A stretch of DNA of 64,000 bases from Streptomyces sp. NBC_00554. GTDB lineage: Bacteria > Actinomycetota > Actinomycetes > Streptomycetales > Streptomycetaceae. Made by a program: the position numbers and the translations under genes. Position 1 is the first letter of the stretch. Each line of letters starts with the position of its first letter. This document shows, in pieces, positions 32,970 through 41,075 of the stretch. The stretch covers positions 186,001 through 250,000 of the forward strand of contig NZ_CP107799.1 in NCBI RefSeq assembly GCF_041431135.1, given 5' to 3'. Under the pieces are notes generated by a model, which searched no databases, was not told the DNA's origin, and saw nothing but the letters and a program-made list of their open reading frames with translations.

Positions 32970-33605
32970 TCAGTCCTCCTCGGCCGTTGTGACCTGACCG
33001 TCGATCCACCGCTGCAACACTTCGCACAGAGGTCGCAGAGCTGCGTCGAGTTCAGGCAGGAGTGCTGACGACGGCTCGTCGACCCGCAACCAGCGGCGAA
33101 GCATCGCCGAAAAAGCCCCCTGGACAGCCGCGCCCGTGGACTGCGGCAGGACCTCCGCGGGCTCCACGCCATGTCGCTGCGCCACGTATTCCGCGATGAC
33201 CGCAGCCCAGACGAGCCAGTGCGCCGCCGCCTCCCCCTGCAGGTCGGGGGACGAGTCGAGGATGGCGAACCTCTCCATCCAAAGAGGTGTGTCATCGATG
33301 GAGCGGGCGAGGTTCGCGACCACCTGCTCGCGGACGATCGTCATCGTCGCCGCGCCCTGGTCCGCTTCCCGAAGCAGTTGGGAGAGCCGATGTGTATGGG
33401 TCTCGAACTCCGCCCAGATGATCTCCGCCTTCGAACCCCAGTACCGGAACACGCTCGTACGGCTCACGCCGCTGGCGCGAGCGATCATCGGAATCGTGGT
33501 CGCGGCGTAGCCATGCTCACGGAACAGGCGCATCGCCTGTCGCTCGATCGCCTCCCGCGAAGAAACGGGTGGCCGGCCACGCCCCCGTCCGCTCGTCGTC
33601 GTCAT
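32970..33605 (-). CDS. TetR-family transcriptional regulator
   Basis: A 211-residue regulator with HTH at about residues 15-60: SREAIERQAMRLFREHGYAA, then ARASGVSRTSVFRYWGSKAE. The C-terminal region contains the MftR-like or general TetR helical domain with WMERFAILDSSPDLQGEAAA. ATG 33605 follows MTTTSGRGRGRPP; upstream in-frame sequence does not look like protein. It precedes the SDR gene on the same strand and is the best candidate to bind the palindromes at 32874 and 32916. Confidence 0.87.
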   Translation of the reverse strand: MTTTSGRGRGRPPVSSREAIERQAMRLFREHGYAATTIPMIARASGVSRTSVFRYWGSKAEIIWAEFETHTHRLSQLLREADQGAATMTIVREQVVANLARSIDDTPLWMERFAILDSSPDLQGEAAAHWLVWAAVIAEYVAQRHGVEPAEVLPQSTGAAVQGAFSAMLRRWLRVDEPSSALLPELDAALRPLCEVLQRWIDGQVTTAEED

Positions 33606-33689
33606 CCGGCACACTCTGGCACAGGCCAGCGCCGTGTCGCGGACACGCTCAATCCGTTGATCCGTTACTCCCACGGCAGACCCGTCACG

Positions 33690-33709
33690 CGCGTTGCGGA
33701 CGCAACGCG
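33690..33709. repeat. CGCGTTGCG-GA-CGCAACGCG inverted repeat
   Basis: A perfect 9-2-9 palindrome 85 bp upstream of the TetR start at 33605, in non-coding sequence. It may be an autoregulatory site or part of a lost element. Confidence 0.4.
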
Positions 33710-33908
33710 TCAAGCATGAGTCCGAGAAGTGACGCCGCGCTTCGGCGTCCACCTCCAGCACCGCGGCGCTGGAGGCCAACATCGGCAGCATGTGAGGCAC
33801 ATCGGGATCGTGTCCCGCGAAGTGGTGTAGCCGCGTGAACCTCCAGGGCGAGCTTCAGCGGGGACCGATCGATACGGAGCGTGACGGGTTCGGGCCGCAG
33901 CTCGTTCG

Positions 33909-34067
33909 TCGCCGAGGGCTCGGGCGAGCTGGCGCCGTAGCCGCGAGGCCATCGCCGCCGATCACTACGCCTTCTCTCCTGACACCATCGACCAGGACGG
34001 CAACACCCCGCGCACCTACGCCGAAAAGCTAATAGCCGCCCCCGCCCAGAGCTTCTTCTGGGACTGA
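33909..34067 (+). pseudogene. C-terminal fragment of a DUF4253-like protein
   Basis: The plus frame reads SREAIAADHYAFSPDTIDQD, then TPRTYAEKLIAAPAQSFFWD and a stop. This resembles the end of DUF4253 proteins (ADHYAFCPDxxxQ..LxxYAxxLxxxxxWFFWWD). No N-terminal part is found upstream. The segment 33606-34300 otherwise holds only a palindrome and a terminator. Confidence 0.45.
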
Positions 34068-34160
34068 TCGCGGCTGACCGGAGACTGAGCTGGGACTGAA
34101 CCAGGATCGAAAAGGCCGTAGAAAGAGCCGCCGCAAGACCACAGCAAAAGTGCCGCGGGC

Positions 34161-34201
34161 AGCAAGGAAGCCGGGCCGCCACGCCGCCCGGCTTCCTTGC
34201 T
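34161..34201. terminator. Strong bidirectional hairpin terminator
   Basis: AGCAAGGAAGCCGGGC and GCCCGGCTTCCTTGCT form a perfect 16-bp stem with a 9-nt loop. It would end transcription of the minus-strand beta-propeller gene (stop at 34301, 100 bp away) and of anything from the left. Confidence 0.85.
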
Positions 34202-34300
34202 CAGAGCGCTTCACAGCGCTTGGGGCACTGCCTCTCGGAGCACTGGAGCACTACCTCTGGACCCACTTCCCTCATCTCACCGTCCCCGGCCCGCCCGCAT

Positions 34301-35260
34301 TCAGCGCAGCCGCGCGAGCAACAGATTCGGATCCGTGCGCGTGAGGTACGCCCCGCTCGCCACGTACACGGTCGAGCCCCTGACCGCCACCGACGTCGGG
34401 TTCTCGATCCCATCCGCCACCGTCAGCACCGTCTGAACCGTGCCGTCCGAGCTGACGATGCTGGCCTGGTTGGTGCCGTTCTGGGCGGCCAGTACCTGGT
34501 CGCCGCGGCCGGTGAAGGTGAAGTCGTCGATCCCGGGCAAGCCGGTCGCCTTGACGGTGTCCGTGCCTGCCGTGCCGTCCTTGTTGATCGGTACCCGAAG
34601 CAACGTGCCGTTGCCGGTGTTGCTCACCCACACTGCACCGTCGTGCACCTTGACACCGTTGGCCCCCAACGAGGACGTCGAGGTCGAACCGGGCTGGAAG
34701 TCGGCTCCCTGTGTCCACAGGGAGGCGGTCTTCGTCTTCAGCGACACCTTCCACACGGCGCCGGACGAGGAGTCGGTCGCGTACAAGGTGTCACGGCTCG
34801 CGTCGATCGCCAGGCCGTTCAGCACCTTCACATCGGGCATCGCCACCACCAGCACGGGAGTGCCGCCGCCCGCCGGGATCCGGTAGATGCCGGAATTGGC
34901 GCCCGCGTTGTAGTTGACGTAGAGCGTGCCGTCGGCGGTGCGTACGATGCCGGACGCCGTCGCGCTGCCGGTGGTCGGCGCGGGAAGGGTCGCCAGTACG
35001 GTGATCGTCCCGCTCGTGGTCACCTGGGCCACCTGCCGGGACTTCTGGAACGTCACATCGGCGGCCCCGCCCGGCTCCAGCGTGATGTTCTCCGGCTGCT
35101 GCAGGGCGGCGATGTCGAAATGGACGACCTCGCGCGCATCGCTCAGCGGCGCGGTGGCACCGAAGGCGGTGCCCATGGTTTGTGTGCCGACGGCCAGTCC
35201 GGCGAGCACGACCGAACTCAGCAGGAGGGAGCGGCGACAGCGGCGAAGGCGAATGGACAT
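34301..35260 (-). CDS. Secreted beta-propeller (ScyD/SMP-30-like) protein
   Basis: A 319-residue protein with a signal peptide (RLRRCRRSLLLSSVVLAGLA, cleavage after AFGA, about residue 35). The rest is a series of propeller-blade repeats: GTLYVNYNAGANSGIYRIPA, LNGLAIDASRDTLYATDSSS, LGANGVKVHDGAVWVSNTGN, NPTSVAVRGSTVYVASGAYL. Such proteins are often annotated as ScyD/ScyE-family or lactonase-like, but no catalytic residues can be assigned. GGGAG lies 5 nt before ATG 35260. Unlike its neighbours it shows no link to the catabolic genes. Confidence 0.8.
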   Translation of the reverse strand: MSIRLRRCRRSLLLSSVVLAGLAVGTQTMGTAFGATAPLSDAREVVHFDIAALQQPENITLEPGGAADVTFQKSRQVAQVTTSGTITVLATLPAPTTGSATASGIVRTADGTLYVNYNAGANSGIYRIPAGGGTPVLVVAMPDVKVLNGLAIDASRDTLYATDSSSGAVWKVSLKTKTASLWTQGADFQPGSTSTSSLGANGVKVHDGAVWVSNTGNGTLLRVPINKDGTAGTDTVKATGLPGIDDFTFTGRGDQVLAAQNGTNQASIVSSDGTVQTVLTVADGIENPTSVAVRGSTVYVASGAYLTRTDPNLLLARLR

Positions 35261-35400
35261 GAGAGCTCCCGGGCCGTTGGCGGACAGATGCGAGCGGTTA
35301 ATGGGCCTGATGCTCACAACCTTGTCTGGGAACAGTCCAGGATTCGGATGAGAAACCCCCTTATCTGCGCGCCGCCCGCGCTAACCGCTCGGGCCGGAGG

Positions 35401-35736
35401 GCTCAGCTGAGCTTCGATACCACCTTCGCGCAGACCACCGGCGAGGCCGTCCGCACCCAGCTGGACGTGGTGGCCGACATGCTCGGACGGCAGTTCCCCC
35501 AGGCCAAGACCATGCTGCTGGACGCCGCATCGGCTATCACCGCGCTCGCGGACTTACCGCCGGCGCACTGGAAGAAGATCTGGTCCACGAACCCGCTGGA
35601 GCGGCTGAACCGGGAGGTCAAACGCCGGGCCGACGTCGTCCAGCTCTTCCCCAACCACGCCGCCCTCGACCGGCTCGCCGCCGCGGTCCCAGCCGAACTC
35701 CACGACGAATGGCAGGCCGCAGGCCGGGCAGACTAA
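35401..35736 (+). mobile_element. 3' fragment of an IS256-family transposase
   Basis: The open frame carries the C-terminal part of an IS256/MULE-type transposase: AVRTQLDVVADMLGRQFPQA, then HWKKIWSTNPLERLNREVKR and ALDRLAAAVPAELHDEW. The DDE catalytic region is missing. Its TAA overlaps, on the opposite strand, the stop of the tandem TetR gene. No terminal inverted repeat was recognised. It marks a past insertion and deletion at this boundary of the island. Confidence 0.75.
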
Positions 35737-37064
35737 GCCACCGGCTCCCCGGCCAGCAGGCCCCGCTCGATGAACTCCGCGAGGGTCTCGATGATCGCCT
35801 CGCCGCTCGCCGGACGGCTCCCGGCCGCCAGCTCGTCGGGGACCCGCTCCAGCAACGCGATCAGGACGAGTGCGGCGACCTCGGGGCTGAGCGGGTACGC
35901 GCGTTTCACCTGGGCCAGCACCCCTCCCAGGGCGTCAACCAGGCTCGCGCCGACCTGATAGCCGAGCGCCCGTACGGTGGGGTCGTCCGGCTGCCGCTCG
36001 ACCCAGGCGCGGAGCACACCCGCGTAGCGCTGTTCGATCGGCAGGAACTCCGCCAGCCAGGAGCGGAGTTGCTCTGCCGCGCCGTCTCCGGGACGGATGT
36101 CGGCGAAGCGCTCGGCCGACTCGCACAGCTGGCCGGTGGCTTCCTCGGACAGTGCCGTGAGCAGGTCCAGCTTGTCCTGGAAGTACTTGTAGAAGGTGCC
36201 GCGAGCGACGCCGGCCTCGGTGACGACGACATCGACGTTCGCGCTGTTGTAGCCGCGGGCGGCGAAGGCACGCGAGGCCGCGTCCAGCAGATGGTCGACG
36301 GTGCGGCGGGCGCGGACGCTGAGGTGGTCGAAGCGGCCGGAGGTGGGCGCCGGGTGCTTCGGCGGGCGCCCCAGCGAGCGCAGATCCGTGCCGGAGGCCT
36401 GCAGTCCGTGGGCGGTCAGGATCTCGGCCGGAGTCTCGGGGAAGAGCGCCAGCTGGACGACGACCGCCAGGCTGTCCACGACCATCTCGTCGGTGAGGCC
36501 GCGGTTCTCCCCCACGTGCCGGAGGTAGTTCACCCGGTGGACGAGGGCCGCCAGTGCCATCGAGGTGTTGCGCACGTCGGCGGTTCGGACGCCGGAGGAC
36601 TCCAGCCGGACCGAGATCCGATCGGCGTAGGCGTCGGAGAAGCCGGTGACCATCTCGCCGACGGCCGCCTCGGAGGAGTCGATGTGGGCCCACTGGACGA
36701 ACATGGTGGCGTATTTGTCGTAGACCCAGGCCCACTCCCCCAGCCACCAGTGGAGGTTGTCGAAGCCCTCGGTCGTCGGACCCAGCGGCCCGAGCCGCCG
36801 GACCACCCGAAGCAGCGCCGAACCGCACTCCTCCATCAGCTCGACGAAGATCTGGTCCTTGCTCTCGAAGTACTGGTAGAGCGTCGCCCGCGAGATCCCC
36901 GCGGCGCGGGCGATGTCGTCCACCGACGTCGCGTGGAACCCCCAGGTGGCGAACAGGTCGAGGGTGACGTCCACGATCTGCCTACGGGTGCGCGATCCCC
37001 GTTCACCGACCACGGGGCTCTTCGGTCCGTAGCTCGCGCGCCGGGTGACTGCGTCACCGGTCAT
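35733..37064 (-). CDS. Tandem TetR regulator with two DNA-binding domains in one chain
   Basis: A 443-residue protein, twice the usual TetR length. A first HTH domain (about 25-72: TRRQIVDVTLDLFATWGFHA, ARAAGISRATLYQYFESKD) and its helical domain are followed, after a linker near 235-245, by a second HTH (about 253-300: ARRTVDHLLDAASRAFAARG, TEAGVARGTFYKYFQDK) and a second helical domain. The frame is continuous and both recognition helices look intact. One chain could act as a built-in heterodimer and read asymmetric operators. GAGGGAG precedes ATG 37064. It lies downstream of the APH-family gene. Confidence 0.88.
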   Translation of the reverse strand: MTGDAVTRRASYGPKSPVVGERGSRTRRQIVDVTLDLFATWGFHATSVDDIARAAGISRATLYQYFESKDQIFVELMEECGSALLRVVRRLGPLGPTTEGFDNLHWWLGEWAWVYDKYATMFVQWAHIDSSEAAVGEMVTGFSDAYADRISVRLESSGVRTADVRNTSMALAALVHRVNYLRHVGENRGLTDEMVVDSLAVVVQLALFPETPAEILTAHGLQASGTDLRSLGRPPKHPAPTSGRFDHLSVRARRTVDHLLDAASRAFAARGYNSANVDVVVTEAGVARGTFYKYFQDKLDLLTALSEEATGQLCESAERFADIRPGDGAAEQLRSWLAEFLPIEQRYAGVLRAWVERQPDDPTVRALGYQVGASLVDALGGVLAQVKRAYPLSPEVAALVLIALLERVPDELAAGSRPASGEAIIETLAEFIERGLLAGEPVA

Positions 37065-37163
37065 GGTGGACTCCCTCGCTCTCACTACGGGTTCACTGAG
37101 TGCCGCCGCACCAGACTACCGTGACGCGACAGTCAGACGACCCTGAGTCGACGGACCCGTTCT

Positions 37164-38234
37164 TCACCCCAGTCGCCTGGCCAGCATGCCCGTGACCCTG
37201 GTGACATACTCGCCCGCCACGTCCTCGCCGACCTTGCCGCTCGCGACGAGGAGATCCGCCAGACGGCTGTTGATCAGGGCGAGCACCAGCCCGGCGACGA
37301 TCTCGTAGTACGCGACATGGGGGGCGCGACGGCCGCTCAGCTCCTCGTAACGCGCCACGGTCGCGTCCCGGTCCGGGACCCCGTCGAGCCGGGTCAGCCC
37401 CTGCGCTTCACACAGGAACTCGTCGAACACCAGCCACCACCCCAGGTCGATTCCGGGCGGCCCGACGGTGGCGGTCTCCCAGTCCAGCAGCGACGCCACC
37501 GACAGATCCTCCTCGAAGATCATGTTGCCGACGCGGGCGTCTCCCCACACCACGGAGGTGGCCGCGTCCCTCGGCCGGTGGCGCCGCACGTACTCCCACG
37601 CCCTGTCGATCACCTCGGCGTCGCGGTGACGACTGTCGGCGCACCACTCGTACCACTGGCCGAGGCGTACGAGGTAGGCCTCCAGGGCGGTACCGGAGGG
37701 CGAGCCGGAGGGGGCGAGGAAGGTGAAGCCCTCGCGCCAGTCGATCCGGTGCAGCGCGGCCACCTGGGTCAGCCCCTCGTCGTAGAGCCGTCCGCGTTCC
37801 TGTGGGGTCAGGTCCACCGTCCAGCCGCGTTTGTGCCAGCTGGGAACGTCGGAGGGGATGCGGCCGGCCACTCGGTCCATCACATAGAACGGGGCGCCGA
37901 GGAGCGAGACGTCCTGCTCCGTGAACCACACGTGCGGCACCGGCACGGACGAGTGACGGGCCAGCGCCCGCATCGTCCGGGCCTGGAGGAGGGCGTCGGG
38001 TTTCACGAAGAGCTGATGACCGGTGGGTTCAACGCGCAGGACGAAGCCGTGTTCGCGCCGCGCACCGTCCGGGCCGGTCCAGACCGCGTCGAAATACGCC
38101 GTCTCGTTGGAGTAGCCCGCCTTCGGCAACACCAGTTCCCTGACGTCCACGGCCTTGGCCCCGAGCCGCATCGACAGCCAGCCGGCCAGTGTCCGCCTAG
38201 TGGCCTCCAGGTCCCGCCGTGTCGTGACCGCCAT
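37164..38234 (-). CDS. APH-family phosphotransferase (ACAD11/LvaA-like kinase domain)
   Basis: A 356-residue aminoglycoside-phosphotransferase-fold protein: LPKAGYSNETAYFDAVW (nucleotide loop), FVLRVEPTG (ATP-binding Lys replaced by Arg), VVWGDARVGNMIFEEDL (catalytic Asp and Asn), and LLDWETATVGPPGIDLGWWL (metal Asp). Relatives occur beside acyl-CoA dehydrogenases in actinobacterial fatty-acid and steroid gene sets; some phosphorylate 4-hydroxyacyl-CoAs (LvaA, ACAD10/11). A similar role is plausible but inferred. GAGGAGGAGCGG lies before ATG 38234. Divergent from the LLM gene; the shared gap contains TAGTGACACTA. Confidence 0.85.
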   Translation of the reverse strand: MAVTTRRDLEATRRTLAGWLSMRLGAKAVDVRELVLPKAGYSNETAYFDAVWTGPDGARREHGFVLRVEPTGHQLFVKPDALLQARTMRALARHSSVPVPHVWFTEQDVSLLGAPFYVMDRVAGRIPSDVPSWHKRGWTVDLTPQERGRLYDEGLTQVAALHRIDWREGFTFLAPSGSPSGTALEAYLVRLGQWYEWCADSRHRDAEVIDRAWEYVRRHRPRDAATSVVWGDARVGNMIFEEDLSVASLLDWETATVGPPGIDLGWWLVFDEFLCEAQGLTRLDGVPDRDATVARYEELSGRRAPHVAYYEIVAGLVLALINSRLADLLVASGKVGEDVAGEYVTRVTGMLARRLG

Positions 38235-38284
38235 CCGCTCCTCCTCAGCCACTCCCCCCGGACTGCTCCCGGGAGGGCTCCCAA

Positions 38285-38305
38285 AATAGTGACACTAATG
38301 CCAGA
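38285..38305. promoter_or_regulatory. TAGTGACACTA operator with TGCCAGA extension
   Basis: TAGTG-A-CACTA is a perfect palindrome at 38287-38297, followed two bases later by TGCCAGA. A close copy lies at 39454-39474, 17 of 21 positions identical. Confidence 0.6.
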
Positions 38306-38315
38306 CTCGCTCCCC

Positions 38316-39374
38316 ATGAAGACCACTGACACAACTGATCCGGCCCGCCTCGGCGCCTATGTGCTGCCCGGCCGAGTCCAGGACCCCCGCCCGGCCGTCG
38401 GTGAGGCCCGCACCGCCGAGCACCTCGGGCTCGGCAGCGTCTGGATCAGCGAACGCTGGGGCACCAAGGACCTGGCGGTACTGGCCGGCGCCATCGGGCA
38501 GGCCACCGACACGATCCGGATCGCCTCGGGAATCACCCACTTCCTCGTCCGCCACCCCGCGGTGCTGGCCTCCACCGCCATGACCCTGCAAGCGCTCACC
38601 GGGGGCCGCTTCACGCTCGGCGTCGGGCGCTCCACCGACGCGCTGTGGAAGGCGGCGGGGCTACCCCGGATGAGCAATGCCGTACTGACCGACTCGGCCG
38701 ACATCTTCCGCCGACTGTGCCGAGGCGAGCGGGTGTCGTACGACGGTCCGGCCGGGCGGTTCCCCCATCTGCGGCTGGGCGATCTCCCCTCCGACGTGCC
38801 CGTGCCGCCGGTACTGCTTGCCGCCATCGGACCGAAGACGCTCGCCCTCGCGGGGCGCCATTTCGACGGGGCGATACTGCATCCGTTCCTCACTCCGGAG
38901 GCCGTCGCGAGGTCGGCGGCCCTGGTCCGGAAGGCGGCCGAGGAGGCGGGCCGGGATCCGGCGGCCGTACGGATCCACGCCGAGGTCGTGACGGCCCCCG
39001 ACCTCACCGAGGACGAGGAGAACGCGGTCGTGGGGGCGCGGGCGGTCACATACTTCCAGATCCCCTTCTTCGGCGAGACGCTCGCCGGGGCGAACGGCTG
39101 GGACACCGCCGAGCTGGAGAAACTCCGCACCCACCCGAAGCTCGCGGGTCTGCGCGGGGCCGCGGACAACCGCTTCACCCGGCATGAACTGCTCGATGTG
39201 GTCGGGTCGTTGCCGCCCGAGTGGCTGGCCACGGCATCCGCGGCCGGCCCGGCCGCGGCCTGCGCGGACCGGCTGCGCGCCTACCTCGACGCCGGGGCGG
39301 ACGAGTTGATTCTGCACGGGAGCACTCCGGACTTGCTCGGTCCGCTGGTCCAGCACTTCACCTCAGCGGCCTGA
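38316..39374 (+). CDS. LLM-class flavin/F420-dependent oxidoreductase
   Basis: A 352-residue luciferase-like monooxygenase-fold protein: RLGAYVLPGRVQDPRPAVGE, TAEHLGLGSVWISERWGTKD, IRIASGITHFLVRHPAVLAS, and FTLGVGRSTDALWKAAG. The TIM-barrel pattern matches F420-dependent enzymes. No good ribosome site is seen; ATG 38298 directly abuts the operator palindrome, so ATG 38316 is preferred, and a leaderless message is possible. It heads a plus-strand gene series leading to the P450, though a 211-bp gap with its own operator separates it from the aldehyde dehydrogenase. Confidence 0.83.
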   Translation: MKTTDTTDPARLGAYVLPGRVQDPRPAVGEARTAEHLGLGSVWISERWGTKDLAVLAGAIGQATDTIRIASGITHFLVRHPAVLASTAMTLQALTGGRFTLGVGRSTDALWKAAGLPRMSNAVLTDSADIFRRLCRGERVSYDGPAGRFPHLRLGDLPSDVPVPPVLLAAIGPKTLALAGRHFDGAILHPFLTPEAVARSAALVRKAAEEAGRDPAAVRIHAEVVTAPDLTEDEENAVVGARAVTYFQIPFFGETLAGANGWDTAELEKLRTHPKLAGLRGAADNRFTRHELLDVVGSLPPEWLATASAAGPAAACADRLRAYLDAGADELILHGSTPDLLGPLVQHFTSAA

Positions 39375-39453
39375 GAGCGGCATGAGTGGAGCTTGAGCAC
39401 GGCACGAGTGCGGTCCGAGAGCGGTCCGAGGCCGCCGCCACCGACAATTGCCT

Positions 39454-39474
39454 TTTAGTGACACGACTGCCAGA
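39454..39474. promoter_or_regulatory. Second copy of the TAGTGACAC..TGCCAGA element
   Basis: TTTAGTGACACG followed by ACTGCCAGA, 112 bp upstream of the aldehyde dehydrogenase start. Compare with 38285-38305. Confidence 0.55.
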
Positions 39475-39585
39475 ATCGATGAACGAGGGGACGGCAGACG
39501 GTTGCTTTCGAGCTCCCGGTACCGGCCGCCTTCACGCGCCGCCGCACGGCTGTGGGCCGTCCCGGCGCCGGCCGAAAGGTTTGCC

Positions 39586-41034
39586 TTGCTCACCCACGAA
39601 CTTCTCTTTGTCGGGGGCCGCTGGACCGCCCCGGACAGTGACGAGACGATCGAAGTGGTCTCGCCCGCCACCGAAACACCCATCGGGCGGGTTCCTCTCG
39701 GCTCGGCCACCGATCTGGACCGGGCCGTCACAGCGGCCCGGACCGCCTTCGACTCCGGTCCCTGGCCCGCGCTGCCCCCCGTGGAGCGCGCGGAGGCGGT
39801 GGCCCGGCTCGCCGCGGCGATTCGGGCCCGGGCCGACGAGTTCGCCGACATTCTCACCGGCGAGGTCGGCACGCCACGCAAACTGTCGCCGTTCGTCCAG
39901 GTCGGCACCGCACGGGGCGTCTTCGACGCGTACGCGCGATTCGCCGCCGACTACCCGTGGTCCGAGACCCGGAAGGGAGCGCGGGGTGCGACCGTACGAG
40001 TGCGGCAGGTCCCGGTGGGCGTGGTCGCGGCGATCGTGCCGTGGAACACGCCGCTCTTCGTGTCCGCACTCAAGCTCGCCCCGGCCCTGGTGGCGGGCGC
40101 GACGGTGGTCCTGAAGCCGCCGGTCGAGACGCCCCTGCACTCCTTTCTGCTGGCCGAGGCCGCGCAGGAGGCCGGGATACCAGAAGGGGTCCTGAGCATC
40201 GTCCCTTCGGGTGCGCAGGGCGGTGAGCATCTGGTGCGCCACCCCGGCGTGGACAAGGTGAGCTTCACCGGTTCCACCGCGGTCGGCCGCCGCATCGGCG
40301 AGCTGTGCGGCAACGACGTACGCCGCTGCACTCTCGAACTGGGCGGCAAATCCGCCGCGATACTGCTCGACGACGTCGACCTGACGCCGGCCGTCGTCGG
40401 ACAACTCGTCGGCGGCGCGATGACGAACAGCGGCCAGGTCTGCACGTCGCTTTCCCGTCTGCTGGTGCCGCGCGAACGGTACGACGACGTGGTCGGCGCC
40501 CTCGCCGAGGCGGTGGGCGCCCTGCGGGTCGGCGATCCGTACGACCAGGCCACCGATCTGGGACCGCTGGTGACGGAACGTCAGCGTGCGCGGGTCGAGG
40601 GATACTTGGCAGCCGGTCGTGACGAGGGCGCCCGCCTGGTGGTGGGCGGTGGCCGCCCGAAGGACCTGGACCGCGGCTGGTACGTCGAGCCGACCCTCTT
40701 CGCCGATGTCGACCCCAAGATGGCCATCGCGCGCGAGGAGATCTTCGGGCCGGTCCTCACCGTCACGCCGTACGAGGGCGAGCAGGACGCCGTCGACCTC
40801 GCCAACGACTCCGACTACGGCCTGGCCGGTGCCGTGTGGACCGCCGACCCGGCCCGCGGCGAGGCGGTCGCCACCCGCATCCGCACCGGCGTCGTCGCCG
40901 TCAACTCCTCGGCTCCGCTGGACATGTGCGCTCCGTTCGGGGGCTTCAAGCGGTCGGGGATCGGCCGGGAGTCCGGGCCCGAGGGCATCTCCGCGTACAC
41001 CGAGTTCCAGACCATCGTGCTTCCCGCGAGCTGA
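39586..41034 (+). CDS. NAD(P)-dependent aldehyde dehydrogenase
   Basis: A 482-residue ALDH: IVPWNTPLFVSALKLAPALV, TLELGGKSAAILLDD (Glu) and NSGQVCTSLSRLL (Cys). A TTG at 39586 preceded by GAAAGG is the best start; upstream in-frame sequence is Arg/Ala-rich and unlike the family. It is followed 41 bp later by the nicotinoprotein alcohol dehydrogenase and then by a P450, suggesting stepwise oxidation of a methyl group through alcohol and aldehyde to an acid. Confidence 0.9.
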   Translation: MLTHELLFVGGRWTAPDSDETIEVVSPATETPIGRVPLGSATDLDRAVTAARTAFDSGPWPALPPVERAEAVARLAAAIRARADEFADILTGEVGTPRKLSPFVQVGTARGVFDAYARFAADYPWSETRKGARGATVRVRQVPVGVVAAIVPWNTPLFVSALKLAPALVAGATVVLKPPVETPLHSFLLAEAAQEAGIPEGVLSIVPSGAQGGEHLVRHPGVDKVSFTGSTAVGRRIGELCGNDVRRCTLELGGKSAAILLDDVDLTPAVVGQLVGGAMTNSGQVCTSLSRLLVPRERYDDVVGALAEAVGALRVGDPYDQATDLGPLVTERQRARVEGYLAAGRDEGARLVVGGGRPKDLDRGWYVEPTLFADVDPKMAIAREEIFGPVLTVTPYEGEQDAVDLANDSDYGLAGAVWTADPARGEAVATRIRTGVVAVNSSAPLDMCAPFGGFKRSGIGRESGPEGISAYTEFQTIVLPAS

Positions 41035-41075
41035 CGGCACACGTCCGCGACGCGGGAGAGAAAGAGAGCCGTTCC

